DNA of 64,000 bases from Neckera pumila (GCA_963969595.1 OZ018413.1:11832211-11896210), one strand, 5' to 3'; positions 20,820 through 33,990 are shown, counted from the first letter of the stretch. A program made the numbers and translations. Notes: generated by a model from the letters alone, not told the origin.

Positions 20820-23460
20820 CTTATTCAACATTAGTTACTATATTAAATTGATATATTCTAATTCTAATCTCAACTCTAAGCTATACAATAGCACCTTCAA
20901 ATTCATTTCTAATTCTAATAATTGTCTGCTTTCTCAACATGTCCAAAAATGGTGGCTTTCATTTACTTAGTAGTTGTAGGCCTTTAGTTGACATCATATT
21001 TTCCACAAGAATTGTGGAACTAGTAATTTTTGTTCTATTGGACACATTTTTCAAGAATAAATTATGTGGTATTCTTAATAGTCTTTAACAAGACCATCTT
21101 GATATTCAAGAATTTTATAATATATATTTTTCCCCTTAGTATATTAAAAAAGGAATTTATATAAAAAGCCTCAAAAAGAATGCACAATTGCAACAACATC
21201 ACTATTGTATCCATGTAGAATATCAATGTAGAAAAGATCTTCTACCATTAAAAGAGATTTGAGGCCTCTAAAAGATTGCGAGTTATCCTGTGTTCCCAGA
21301 CTACGGGAATGCAGGAAAGCTGCTGGCTGATGTGGTCGAGAGAGTGCTACGTCATTTTCAAAAATAAATAAATAAATAAAAATTGGCCTAAAATGATATT
21401 TGGGAGAGAATTTTTTTTTTTCTTAAAAATAAACTCTGACAGCCCGTACCGACTGTTCACAAATCTGGCCAGATTTGAGAACGGGTCTAAAACGGCCTTC
21501 TAATGCCCTCAAATCTCCCCTAATGAATTCTTTACTTGATAGTTCAATTTAAAGAATTTGATGTAAACTATTGTATATCTACTTGTAACCATTCAGAATG
21601 TACAATTGCAACAAAATCTCTATTGTGTCCATGTAGAATATCAATGTAGAAAAGATCCTCGACAATCTTTTACTTGATAGTTCAATTTAAAGAACTTGAT
21701 GTAAGATATTGTATACCTACTTGTAACCATGGGAGATGTTTGAAGCCACAACTAGAAAATTGATGATGGAATGAAGCTTAGGTGAAAACATTCGGGAATT
21801 TTGAAGCCATGACAAAAATAACAGAATTTTAAAGTCATTCAAAGTTCTAAAATTGAACCTTGTACAAAATTAAGTTTCTTTTCAGTGGAGAATTGAAAAG
21901 CTTTTTGAGGGAACCAATAGAAATCTTTGAGGTTCAAGTACTTTTGAAAACAAAGTCTTGAAGAATTTTGGATTTGAATTTGAATTTGGAAAATAATGAG
22001 AGTAAAAAGGATCTACTTTGCAACCATAGTGTGTCTTTTGGGATTTTGTATTGACAAATATAGAATTCAATGCTAGCTATTGGTCAATATACATCTCTAA
22101 GGCCCAACATAATGAATTTAAAGGTGCCAAGACTTCTATGAATTGAATTTTAAAGACTTTTAACCTTTAAAGACTAGTCAATAATTATTTTCTTAAACTT
22201 CATTTTGCAAGTATTCATAAGTGTAATTTTTGTATTGTTTTCTTAGAAATGTGACTACAAGTCTTCTATTGGACAAAAAATTTCACATTTATTTGCATTT
22301 ATTTGCATTTATTTTGAATTTATTGTGCATTTTAAAATAAAAAGTGAAACGATTTGAATTAAATGTTATTGGTACTCAAACTTTTTGAAAATTTCTCTAA
22401 GTTTATATTATAGTGCCAAACATCATGGGGCATACTTTATACTGTATCATTCTAAAATTGAAAAGTTAGCACTATGTTGCAAATTCATTTTTTGAAATTT
22501 TTGGTCAACATTAAAAAAAATTACATTTTCAATAGAATTAAAAATGAATTGCTAAAATATATCAATGAAAATCTGACTTCCAACCAAAATCTAATGCTTT
22601 CCAAGATCCAATATATATGTGGACATTTCCATCACCAAGGTTTTCCAATCAAAAAACAGGCCCCAAAACCTTTAGATGGTTTGTCACTTGTAGCACAGAG
22701 AGCATCATAGCCATAGTTGTAATGTTATAGATTATTATAAATCTATTAAAATAATATAGTGTAGATGAAATGACATAAACAAAAGTGATGCAAGCCCAAC
22801 AATGTATTTAGCAAAGGTAGTTAGTATGTAAAAGGAAACACAAATTATGAACCTTCAATCAAGTGACCTCAAATTTCATGGCTTTAGTATGTGGCCTCAA
22901 ATTTTTGTAACTTCAATTGTATCTATTCACACATAATACACCATATATTCTTTGATACAAGAAAAATATGAAAAAATATCACCTAAAGGTCATCACTGGA
23001 TTTACATAAGCATAATAAATGATAAAGATTCTTTTTACTTTTGAACTCAAAGAAACAATTACAACCGACTTGTTTTTCTTGCTTGAAAGAATTGCTTGGG
23101 TGCTTTAGACACACAAACAAGAAATTGAATAATCCATAGAAGTTAAATTAGGGAGTTTCACAGTAAAGAAGTGATCCATCCTTTATTTAGTGAACCCTTT
23201 TTTTTTTGGCAACAAGGGGCCAGATAACACCATTTCAGAATAAATGTCTACTTTTCGCCAAATAAAAGTAATCTTTTTTTGCCAGAAAATTTTCAGTTTC
23301 TATTGAAAATGTGGCTGAAGTTGCCAAATTTGGATGAAAAAGTGCATGAATATGATTGGAAAGTGTTTCTTGGTCCAAAATATGGATGAATGTAGAAATA
23401 CAATGCTTCGCCAAATTTTAAGTGATCGTCATCTTGGCACTTTCTCAAAAAGGAAAAAAA
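20820..23460. other. Intergenic, AT-rich, with duplicated block
   Basis: No gene recognised. A segment with gtccatgtagaatatcaatg is present twice (about 21209-21245 and 21627-21662), flanking the MITE copy at 21254-21517, and the two are separated by about 418 bp. The right part holds diverged GGATGAA-type repeat. The ORF 22474-22710 has no family resemblance. Confidence 0.5.
21254..21517 (-). mobile_element. GC-ended MITE, 264 bp, diverged inverted copy 2
   Basis: Ends GAGATTTGAGGCC and GGCATTAGAAGG-complement (right edge CCCTCAAATCTC) are an imperfect inverted repeat. Internally the strings around AGCTGCTGGCTGATGTGG and CTGGCCAGATTTG match, in reverse, copy 1 at 18771-19029. It is older than copy 1 judging by divergence. 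Confidence 0.6.
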
Positions 23461-23967
23461 AAGGAATGGCATTCACCCTTATTTTTGATGTAGCGAAATT
23501 TTGCGGTACCGCTGGAGATGCTCTTTTCCTGCAGCGTAGTACACTTTGGCTATCATGGAGTTCTAAGTTAGGGTTTCCTGTCGACGCGAGTAGTCCGTGC
23601 GACGAAGCAGTTTCGGATAGGCCGATTGTCGATGCGGATTGTCGATGCAGAGTACACAAGGTTTTCGCTCCAAGGTACGCTTGGATTTCTTTTGCGAGCT
23701 TTATTCTGCTTCAATCACTCCTATCCAGCTTAAAATTCGATTTGTAGTCGAGGTCGATATGTTCCTGTGACCGAAAAGTTGGAGTGACAATTCGATTCTT
23801 CTCAGATTGAGGTTGAGTAATCGAGGTGCGATTTCTTCAGACGATCTTTTGTGAGATTTTGTTCTCGTGTCGATTTGACGCAAATTGCTCGACTTCTTTT
23901 TTTCTTGCATCTAACGCAACAAGCAGTTCTCGAAGGCTGTGTGAAGAGTATGCTTTCATAAGTGCCT
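23461..23967 (+). promoter_or_regulatory. 5' flank / probable 5' UTR of SWC4
   Basis: GC content rises sharply at about 23490, just before the SWC4 ATG. The ORFs here (23334-23747 and 23826-24026) overlap in different frames and show no domain, so I read the stretch as promoter and leader. The ATG chosen at 23968 is supported by the conserved N-terminus. Confidence 0.5.
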
Positions 23968-26900
23968 ATGGGGGACGCCAAGGATATATTAGGGTTGCCG
24001 AAACTTGGGGAAAGGGGAAGCACTGAGAAGCGGAAGACACCCAAGGATGCAATCAAGAAGCCTGATGGCGTTCACAGAGAGGTACAATTATTGCGCCTCA
24101 TGTTGTTTTCGCGGTTTTGAGTAGGTCATTCAAGGACTTTGTTTGGGATTCATTTTGTTTTTGTTTTTTCGGGACCAGCATATGCAATGTTCTTAACAGA
24201 GTCTAGTGATATAGAATTTGGCTACTATCTGAATTTTTATTATTCACTACATGATCAATCGAATTAGTCATTGTAGAACCGTGAGTCCTTTGTCTTTTAG
24301 GGTTTAATTGTGTTCTCTAGCTGGAGGTAAATCAGAATTGTTAATTGGTCTCCGACTCTGCGGTCGATTGATTTGTTGGTTTGAACATGTGATGAATTGC
24401 GTTGTTTCTCCAAATTACGTATAAGAATCTAAATTGAGACCTGCTTCCTGTGCAGGTGTATGCACTCACTGGGGGTTTACCGCCTATCATGCCAACTTTG
24501 GACCCCGTGACTATAAAGAAGCGAGTGGTTAATACAAAAAAGGTTCACTAGCACTACCCTTGCATTTCACTCGATCGAATTTCCAACATTGAATGGAATC
24601 GAAACCATGTTGTGATTTGGAATTGTGATCGCCGAACCCTTCAAACTGATATTAGAATTGTAATTACAGATATCATGGCATTGGCTCCCCTTCTCGACAT
24701 CAGCTCGCGTGGACAATCTGCAACTTTGTCATTGGGTACACCTGCCTCCAACCCCAACCCCAACCCCCTCTAAGCTCCTGTGGATTCTCAGACGTTCAAA
24801 CTCCTCGCTGCATAAATTGATATGGTTTCATTGATATGCTCGATGGTTTTGGCATTTGATTTTGGTGCTTAACAGAAGTGATTTCTACTCACGATGCATT
24901 GTAACCTGCAGGTTCGAGTAGTTGATGGTTCGCAGCCCTCTGGGGATTATGCATTCGCTAAATACAACAAGGTTTGTTATACCCGGTTAGACGCATCTGC
25001 ATTTATGACATCTTTAATCTGTTGCCGAGTCTGATTTCCAGTGATGATTATTATAAACACGGTTCATGTTTTTTTTCAGGGTGTAGATGGTGTGCGGTAT
25101 ACCGATGAGGAGTATAGTCAGTTCCTTGTTGATTCGGTATGTATTTCCGCATCGAGTTCTCCTATCGTATCTGTGAAGATGTATTTTATTTCCTAAGCAT
25201 TGGTACTTTGACAAGATACGGATGTATTAGAATCGCCACATGTGATATTCTAACTCGGAAATTGGCCACATTGGCCCCTTAGAGAAGCAATTCTGTAGCC
25301 CACATCTTGGTCTCTTGAATCACCAATTGACTCTCCAGTGTCTTTTCTGTTATCTAGCTACTCGGGCGTGACAGTTACTTATGTGTCGTTCTGCTGAGTT
25401 CCTCCGGTGGTTAGCCTGCTGCGGATCAAATTTGTTCGTATCTCTATCTGACTTTGAGGTGATTTTTTAATTGAAATATTAGAATTGGAGCAGAGAAGAG
25501 ACGGATCAACTTTTTGATATGTGTGAGCGGTTTGACATGAGATTTATCGTCATTGCGGACCGCTTTTCTCCGCCACGTACTGTTGAGGAACTGAAGAACC
25601 GATATTACTCAGGTAAGGTAGTGAGTTTAATGCTAGTTCTTCCAGGTATGCAACGAACTGACCATTTGGATCTCGCTATCCTGTGTTCGGGATGATTTTA
25701 AACGCCGACACTGTTCACTTGTTTTTCTAACTTGTCGTTATTATGCAGCTGCCAAAGCTATACTTCAGGCCAGGGCAGGTCCCAATGACGATCTGGGTGA
25801 CGTTCCGCTTTTTAAGGTACGAAGATTGATGTATTGTGGCCTTAGTTTGAACTGTGAACACAGCGCATGTTTTTCCCTTCCTAAACTTTTTTTTAGTTTA
25901 TTCTTCGTATCAGTGTGCTTAAGTTGTATCACCCCAACAGTTCTTCCTCGTTAATGTGCCCCTTCCGCCTTCATGTATCTGTCCCGCTGGAATGCAAAGT
26001 CCAATACCTCGTGTGTCTTGATTTTTGCTATTTATCTGAGAGGTGGGCAATTGATTTATACAGGATTCTTACAATTTTAATTATGAAGTGGAACGGAAGA
26101 AAGCATTGAACATTATCCTGTCTCAGTCACGACAGCAAGATCGTGAAGATGCAGAGGTCGTTCTCAATCTTTTATGTGATGACTGGACAAAGGGAATGTT
26201 ATGGTTTGCTGCTTCTTATGAAACATGTATTGTATGTTTTCTTGAACCCAACGCTTTAAAGGAATTTGACAGTTTGTTATTGACAATTTGACAGTTTATT
26301 ATATGTGATAAGTACCAATGTCCATGCCTTCCTTGTTTGTCAGTTCCTTTGAGAGATCTTGTTACCTAGCTTTTCTTGTGGCTGATCTGTTTTCGGTCCC
26401 CCTTGTTGATGTACTTTTAAACCTACAAGTCAATTTTACAAAGAGTTCCTTGGGAACAAAGAAGTTGTCACTCCGTATTCATGTGCATCATCTTGTTTAA
26501 GTTAAAAATTTGTCCGTACATTCTGTAGTAATTACTGTGCCTCCTTATAAGGGTCTTTTGTTAACTAGCCATCTTTTCATTCGTGTAAAAAAACTGTGTG
26601 CATTTCGTGGACAGGTTATTGCTGAAGCAAGGCGTATACAAGAAGCTCGTCTAAAAGCAAAGGTAAGAAAAACTGCCAATTGCATCTTTTTCAAGCGATG
26701 TTGTGAAGGGCACACAATGAATCAAGCCGTTCGCCGCTGAGTGACCAGAGCAGCATAGCAAAAGAAAAGTTGGCAAAACATTTTTCCTTCGTCCGTTCGT
26801 ATTGTTTCTCGACTTGTAATTTTCGTGGTTTGGACAGACTACGAATACCGAGCTGTGTGAGAATTTTATTGCGATCATGAAGCCTTCTCTGCTATTGTAG

Positions 26901-29366
26901 TTGTTTTTTAGTGGTAAAAGATGAAATGTCGAATGAATATGGTGTGGATTGTTGTCAACTATGTAGGGGTTGGACGAGTCACAAGTTACGACAAGAGCTG
27001 CACTTCATGTGGATACAACACCTGCAAGGCATCCTTCTCCTTCTCCGGCAGCCACTGGGGATATGTCCTATTTGTCTATTCCTGTTACTGTTGCTGCCAC
27101 GACCTCTGTACAAGTGACTCCTGGGTCTACACCTGCATCTGCTCCTGCTTCGACTGCTATTCAAACACCCGTATCTATACCTGCTCCTACTCCTTCGTCT
27201 GCACTGGCTGCTCCCCTTCCAGTTGGACCACGACCAGTAAGCTCTTTCTTTGATGCCTGTTACTGATTTTTTCAGTTGGATTTCTAATTGCTTCGAATGA
27301 AACGCATGTTTTGAGGGTTATGGATCTTGGTCGTATTACCAAACAGGATTTATCTTCTCCTTTGTACTACAGATCCTTCAGTGAAAGACTTCTGATCTGT
27401 ATTAGTGTTTTGTGCTTTCCTAAGTATGAAGTGATTTTGGAAGAGTCTGATTGTTGGATTGTGTGAGCAGCCGCGAGTGTACTTGAGAGGAGCTTGGTTG
27501 AATCAACAAATTCATTCCGTAGTTTCACCAGCTGGTGTGAGGGCTTCAAAGCGCGTGGATCAGATGCTGGAGGAGTTTGGGGTAATGTCTCATCAACACA
27601 TTGCCCTTATTTTTTTGTCTGAAAATTGAGGTCCGCCTTGTCGATGTAGTGTTTACCTCTTAGATTCTATGTATTGACTTTTGCAATTCCAAAATATAGT
27701 CAAGTTCAAATTAATTCTAATCAGGAGGTAATGGAACCTCTAGGTACGTTCCAAACCTAAAGTTCCGACGGCGACAGTGTGTGCTGAGCATCTGGAGCTT
27801 CGTAGGGAACTTCTCAATCTGATTCAACTCCAGAAGCAGGTACTCATTTGCAGTTTCTTTCTAAAAGATGGGATGTCTTTAACCAATATTGTTTGTTATG
27901 AGATTTTATTCTTTGTTATTGTGTCTCTCAGATTAGCACTCCCGGACATAACTAGATGTGTGAATATGAATATGAACAGGTACAATATAAGGAAAACGAG
28001 CTGGCTATCTTGCGGGATAATCCTTATGCTGAAATTCCTGCTACTCCAAACACCCCAAAGGTCAGTTTGGATAGGAAACCCTATTCTTGAATGCGTCGTA
28101 ATTCATTTATGATTGTTTTCCTGCTCCTCCGATTTGGAGTCCCTTGGCTAGCAGGAGCACTTGGTCAAATTTTGAATGAAATATTGGGGGTCAACTTTTT
28201 CGAAGGTTGCATTTCTGCCCTTGTGTATCGCACCCTGGACCAGCTTCGAGTGAGGAAACTTGTTACATAGCCGATAGCCTGTCTTACTTAACTGGGAATT
28301 TTTGTGAGGCAATTACATACGTTTAGCGTCTGATGACAAAAGCATGCTGCTACGGTTGTAGCGTTTTAGTTGGTTATTCACATAATGAAGCTATGCATTA
28401 TGTTCTTTTATAGGTGGGAAGGATTAATGTATTGGATAGAAAGGACTATAATTTTTCATTATATGTCGTGTGGTTCACATTGGGTATGAATCTGGATGCA
28501 GAGACCTCATCGTGGACTTGAAAATGAACGGGTTTCAACACGCGCAACCGCCATTGGTACAGAGTTTGAAGGTTTTCCTAGTAGTGGTGAGTTTTTATAT
28601 GCTATTGTTACTTCAAGCATGCTTCATACTACGATGTTGCCAAGTGAGTTTCTTGCCAATATATTTTCAAAGACATGACCTGTCATGCCAAGTAGTCTGA
28701 GTAAAGCTTGGCAGAGTTATTCTCACGCATAGCTTTACAAAGCTACTTGTAACTGGTATTTTTTCTCGTCGTGTAACCGATTTAGTTCTCACATTGCAGG
28801 TGAACGCGTTGGCAAGCGTGAGCAGAAGCGAAAGGTATGTGTTCTTGACTTTTACTGCACCCGAATGATTCTCTATTCCCTGCCTAGACTTATGTTACCT
28901 TATTATGTTCACTTACTGTACTGTCACCAGAGGTTATGAAGCCTTCAAAGATTTGAAAATCGTATCTCATGGCTACAATATTCTGTCTAGTTACATGTAC
29001 ATCTCAAGACTTTCGGTTTTGAATCAATGAATCGGAGTCTTTGTACAATGGATGTGCTTATTGCTCAATACTTTATAGCAAGTTCTGAACATATGATTTT
29101 GACAAGCTATGATCAATTGATTTTTATCTGTGTTTAAAAAACTTGGTTAAAATATGGTATACAGTTGTACAGTTTGACTCTAGTGTAATTCCTAAGTTCA
29201 TTTACTTTGGCTTTTGAGTTTCCAGAGTAGGTTAATTTATCGCCGGTATACTAGATTTATTGATTTGTTTATATTGAAATTACAGGCTCCCGCAAGGTTT
29301 CAGGAAACGCCGACTTCGCCACCCTACCATAAGCGAGCACGTAAATTGAAAGGTTCAGAGAGTTGA
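23968..29366 (+). CDS. SWC4: SWC4 / DMAP1 homologue, 16 exons, 493 aa
   Basis: Nuclear subunit shared by SWR1 (H2A.Z deposition) and NuA4 acetyltransferase. Exons: 23968-24081, 24456-24542, 24670-24735, 24912-24971, 25080-25136, 25483-25612, 25749-25816, 26064-26156, 26615-26662, 26967-27236, 27471-27581, 27744-27839, 27980-28060, 28502-28586, 28800-28834, 29286-29366. All introns are GT-AG and phases join. The protein starts [14 protein letters not shown], the conserved plant SWC4 start. The SANT/Myb-like domain (residues about 129-195) includes [20 protein letters not shown] and [11 protein letters not shown]. The DMAP1 region (about 195-245 and 332-430) includes [18 protein letters not shown] and [20 protein letters not shown]. 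The basic C-terminus ends [12 protein letters not shown]. Exon 10 (residues 242-331) is a Pro/Ser/Thr/Ala-rich linker that looks longer than in flowering plants. Length is near the family norm. No ORF spans more than an exon, so this is easily missed in frame scans. Confidence 0.93.
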
Positions 29367-30760
29367 TGCTCTGGCTTTGCAAGAAAACCATCGAGGCTGT
29401 AGGGTTTGATCCCTTCCTTTTGACTAGACTAGTGTACAAAAGTCAGGTCTTGGCTCTCTTTGATGAGCAGGAGAGAATTTTATCCTCTTTACACTCTACT
29501 CTCGTGCACTAATGTGCACTCTTGGCAGATTGTGCTTTCAGTGGAGTAAGTATTTTTTGACAGATTCTGCTGATGTTGTGTCGACTCTGGGGCCAGAGAT
29601 GGTGCAATCACCAGTTTAGTGGCCTCTTTGTATGTTCTTATTCCATTTATGTGAGTTAGATGAGGTTTTAAACCATGGGTTTGTCGTAGACTTTAAATTT
29701 TTAAATTGCAAACAACGAAGTAGATTTTCCCCAATTGTGCACGAAGAGTAGTGGGTCCAAAAACACAAGAAACTTGTTATACAATTGGTGATGCCTTACC
29801 CCCTAAAAGTGCTTGGAGTCGAGCTCAATATGCTTTGCTTTTCAAAATTTTGGGTGAAAATCTGGAGCAATTGTAACTCAAGGGAATTTGTGTTGAATAC
29901 AAATGAACCTCAAAATTTTGAAAACTTTCCTCCAGATGCATATTGTATTCCAGAAACATTGTCTCCAGAACATTATAGTGTGAACCAAAATTTTGAGCCA
30001 TTTTATTATTGGGATATCAATAGACCATGCTCCAAGGTTCAAATTACAAGAAAAATTTCAAAGTAAAATTCAAGTTAGATGTGATGACTTGATTTCATTA
30101 CTTGGAAATAAATTCGAAAGTGATCATTTTATGGCTAAATTCACATCAAGACCATAATTACAAAAGTTGTCAAATCACTCTGTTAGGTGATCCATGACAC
30201 AAGAAACTTCTTTGGGATGAAACTTTGTCAACACCATCCATTGCTTACACATTAAAGTCAAATTGCATAAAAAATTACAATATTTCATCTTGCATTATTT
30301 ATGCATTTGAAACCATTCACATGCCACTTTTGGCCACCGTTTTAGGAGGGCAAGTATGTCAGGGTAATGCAAAGAGTAAACAATTCTCCTAGGCTCTCAT
30401 ACACTTTGATGTTGGAAATAGTTCTAATACCTAAGTTATATGGACCAAATATTCCAAGGAGCATTCCAAGGCATCACCTAATGTACCAAAAAAATGCAAC
30501 ATACCGTTTAAAAAAGTTATGAAAGGTCAAAGTTTTTTTTGGTAGAGGTTTTGAAATCATTTCTTCAACGAACATGCATATTGATTTTGGAGATGTATAG
30601 TATATAGAGTATTGGTGGCAATTTTAGACATGGTGCAATTTTGGATGTATCAACCTTTATATGGACTTATAGAATATTGCTTAGTTTAGAATGTTAACAA
30701 TTAAGTTATCCTATGTTGCGGCATCATATTTTGTCATTTGTTTCCAATGTGCCCTGCCCC

Positions 30761-30953
30761 AGAGTTAATCATGAAGTTGGTCCTATATTTGGGAACCACT
30801 AAGAGAAGAAAGTTTAACTAAGAATAGAACAAATAAAACATGGCACCAAATTGTCCATCATACCTAAGTTTGAGTGCTCCAAGGAGTTTTGTCTTGTGTT
30901 TTTCCAAACTCTGGCTCTTGGTCCCGTGTTGCATGCACTTTACAATAAACTCT
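30761..30953 (+). mobile_element. MITE-like repeat, 193 bp, copy 2 of 3
   Basis: Starts AGAGTTAATCATGAAG and ends CAATAAACTCT, an imperfect inverted repeat. It is colinear with copy 1 at 7286-7477, including AAGTTGGTCCTATATTTGGG and GGCTCTTGGTCCCGTGTTGC. Confidence 0.65.
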
Positions 30954-31626
30954 ATTCTCGCTTCAATTTACTAGCCCTTTGTAACCATGCCATAGTCTAG
31001 ATTTCAAAGCTCGTCTAAATTGCTTCCAGTTTGGAAGCAGGAGCCTTGAACTAACACTCTCAAGTTGGATTTGGTGTCCATTGTCTCCTTGAGTTTTGTT
31101 GTCTGCAGTTTTGTAAACCGCCACTGGTTTGTAGTCTTTGGGATATAGCATAAAACAACCAAAATTGGAATCTGGATATCATGGACATTGCATAAACTCA
31201 AGTGGTAGCTTGAAATTGGATGATGTCTAGCTTGATAACGCATAGAGCAAAACCCATCGTTTTTCATTCAAGAGATTTGGAGCTGTGTTGCTTCTCACTA
31301 AAAATGATCTAATGTTAGTATCCAAGTTGGCTCCACTCCTTGATTTGTCCTTTGTGACTTTTTTCACTCACTCCATGGTTTGTAGCTATTTCAGGGAATT
31401 AAAAGTGACTAGGTTCACAATAGTGTGAGTTATTATACATGAGTCAGACCTTCACTTTCACAAAGAAAAGGTTAGGCAACAATTTTATGCAAGACTACAC
31501 AATCTTCGGCAAACTCCAGTACGGGAATGTCTAAGCATGTCTTGTTCAAGAATTGAGTGATTTGTAGAATGCAAGAAGAAGATTGGCATAGAGAAATCAT
31601 GGTACTTTACAAAATAAAGTAATATT

Positions 31627-31813
31627 AGAGTTAGTGGTAAAGTGTGTGCAATGAGGGACCAAGAGCCCGAGTTTGAGAAAAATACAAGACAAAACTCCTT
31701 GAAGCATAAAACTGGGGTGGATTTGATAGAGTTTGGTGGTGGGTTTTTTTTGTGCTATTCTTAATTGGTTAAGCATGGTACAAATCAGGGAGAACTTTAT
31801 AATTAACAGCTCT
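31627..31813 (-). mobile_element. MITE-like repeat, 187 bp, inverted copy 3 of 3
   Basis: Reverse complement of the 7286 and 30761 copies: GAGGGACCAAGAGCC and CTCCTTGAAGCATAAAACT align with their reverse strands. Ends AGAGTTAG and TTAACAGCTCTT are mutually inverted. Confidence 0.65.
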
Positions 31814-32703
31814 TGAGAAGTTTCAATGGTCTTCAAATTGTCTTCCTAGGTTAGATACATTTGGAGGTTTCAATTGAAATGAAAGGTTGGTCTCCAAATG
31901 GATTGAAGCAGAAGAGGTTTTGTATTGATACAAGCTACATAAGAGAAGTGTATTCATAATTGTCACTAATAGCAAGTGAGCATAGTTATTATTATGAGAC
32001 ATAAAATAAATTATTTCTACTAAATCCCTTTGGTAGTTGATAGAAGATTTCAATGTACTTTAGCATGCATTGTTTGGACACTATGAATAAATGATCAATT
32101 TTCAAAGTATTGTCTCCAAAAGTATGTAAATATGAAAATATGTAAATTTTCTCAATTTATGCTTGCTAATTTAGGAGACAATAGTTTGAAGTATTTCATG
32201 ATTCAAAATGTATGTATATGAGAGCCTAGGGTCAATTTTAACTCAAATTTAGAAAAATGAAGCCTGATATGTTATCTTTTAATTCTTTTTTGAAACTTTG
32301 AAGAAATTTAAATGTTCAATGAGTTATTACAACTAGAAGCCTAATAAGAGATCTTTCTAATTTTTTTCTTAAACTTTGAGAAAATCAAAATATTTTATGA
32401 CTTATTGCAATTGGAACCTTTATGTGTTAGAAATCACAATAATTTGATTCATCCACGCCCTTGGATGTAAATGTCTCCAATTTGCGAAGACAAATTTAGG
32501 ATTCTGACAGAAGAAACTACCTTTACACCACATAAATCTTTTAGAATAATTTATCGTTCAAAAGCAATACAATTTTTTGCTGAAGAAATCATATGTTATG
32601 GATGAAATTGCTTAATTACTTTAAACCGTTGGAAAGTATCGTTCCACTTTGGATGAATACATGCACATTTGGATGAACAATCAACTTACCATCCACATTT
32701 TAT

Positions 32704-32926
32704 GCCACATTTAACTACTTCTGGACTTTCAACTGAATTCTAGACAAAACGATCAAAAATCTCTAGATAATAACATCTAGAGATCTCCAGATGTTTGTAT
32801 AGATCTTTGGATGCTTTTTATAGATCTTTAGATGTTTTACACGATCTCCTAATGATTATTACTTGATGTTTTTTCTCCAGACATTAATTTTGGACTCTTC
32901 AAAAGTCCAAAAGTAGTTAAATGTGG
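32704..32926. mobile_element. Inverted-repeat MITE with TAT flanks (223 bp)
   Basis: Ends CCACATTTAACTACTT and AAGTAGTTAAATGTGG are perfectly inverted, and TGGACTTT / AAAGTCCA extend the arms to about 24 bp with single mismatches. TAT flanks both sides (32701-32703 and 32927-32929). The centre has four or five variants of GATCTTTAGATGTTT in tandem. It is embedded in GGATGAA-type repeat, so it is a later insertion. Confidence 0.75.
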
Positions 32927-33584
32927 TATATTTTGTTTGTTTCATCCATATCTTTGGATGTAAAAGAACTCCCTTATGAAGATCGATTCAATTTTTTTCT
33001 CATTTACTTTAAATAGTGCAGAAAGCAATCACCAGTAGAATGATGAAGCTAATTACATCTACAACAATGGATGAAACTTGCAATATGTGGATGAAAATTT
33101 ATATATTCATCCAAAAAAGTGTAAATTCATCCAAATTAGAGCAATATTGTCCCAAGATTTGCTAGCATTTTGCGATTTCATCCACATAAAAAGGAAAAAT
33201 ATCTCACCAAATATTCCCTATAAAAAAACTATCCCTTTTTTTCGAAGAATTTGCTAAAAAAAACCTGGATAACTTGTTGCATTGCACCCCTCCAAAAAAT
33301 GAAATAAAAAAACCCTGCTTCACAGTTGTCAGAAATCGTGACACTCGCTGTTGTCACCTAAACCCGGACGATGATGCCACGTGGGTCACCACAGTCTGCC
33401 ACGTGGGACAGGGTCCAAAGTCCAAGCCTGCCTGCTGAAGTTGGTGAAGGCAGTCCTTGGGCCCAGGAACTTACCTGGCCCAGCCAGGTCTGCGTAGCCA
33501 CCCCAACAACCACATTAGAAACACATCCTCAAAAAATTCAAAACAATCAAAGTATCAAACCCTTCCCGCAAATTTCCCCGTACT

Positions 33585-33814
33585 TTAACCCTTGAACAAC
33601 GGGCCGGTGGCCGTGGAAATCACCCTTTTGCAAAACCGTGGGAACAATTGGCTTAAAAAAATGAAAAAGTACTCATTGGAAGTCAAACTACTGTAAAGGA
33701 CCTTCCTTTTCACAACAAAATTTGGAGGTTGAATAGTTGCATTTCTGTCCTACACAGGAGATTCTCTTGTCATTCATCGGACGCAGAACGTCCGCCTCGA
33801 CGTTCAAGGGTTAA
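33585..33814 (+). mobile_element. Short TTAA-ended element, 230 bp
   Basis: Ends TTAACCCTTGAACAACG and CGACGTTCAAGGGTTAA are inverted. The interior (ACTCATTGGAAGTCAAACTA, CCTTTTCACAACAAAATTTG) is shared with 38562-38769, with a 5'-truncated copy at about 37518-37645 and with an inverted copy at about 33828-33990. Confidence 0.75.
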
Positions 33815-33827
33815 CGACGCGGCGGCG

Positions 33828-33990
33828 GCCTAGAAGTGTCTCATGGATGGCATAGAAACCTTCTATACAAGACAAAAGTGCAAATGTTGACTTTGTCCTT
33901 GGAATTTTATGTAAAAAAGAGAGGTCCATACTGATAGTAGTAGTTTGATTTCCAATGAATGATTGGTATTTTTTTAAGCAAATGATTCAT
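33828..33990 (-). mobile_element. Inverted, end-eroded copy of the short TTAA element
   Basis: The reverse complement contains CATTCATTGGAAATCAAACT, GCACTTTTGTCTTG and ATGCCATCCATGAGAC, matching the 33585 and 38562 copies in order. It lies just 13 bp from the 33585-33814 copy in opposite orientation, and no clear TTAA ends remain. Confidence 0.6.

Larger units (their letters stand above)
29367..32703. other. SWC4 3' flank and long intergenic stretch
   Basis: The first 300 bases are likely the SWC4 3' UTR. The remainder is AT-rich with no recognisable gene. The frame 29785-30066 is open for 93 codons but has no family match that I know. Two copies of a 190-bp MITE lie at 30761-30953 and 31627-31813. 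Confidence 0.55.
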
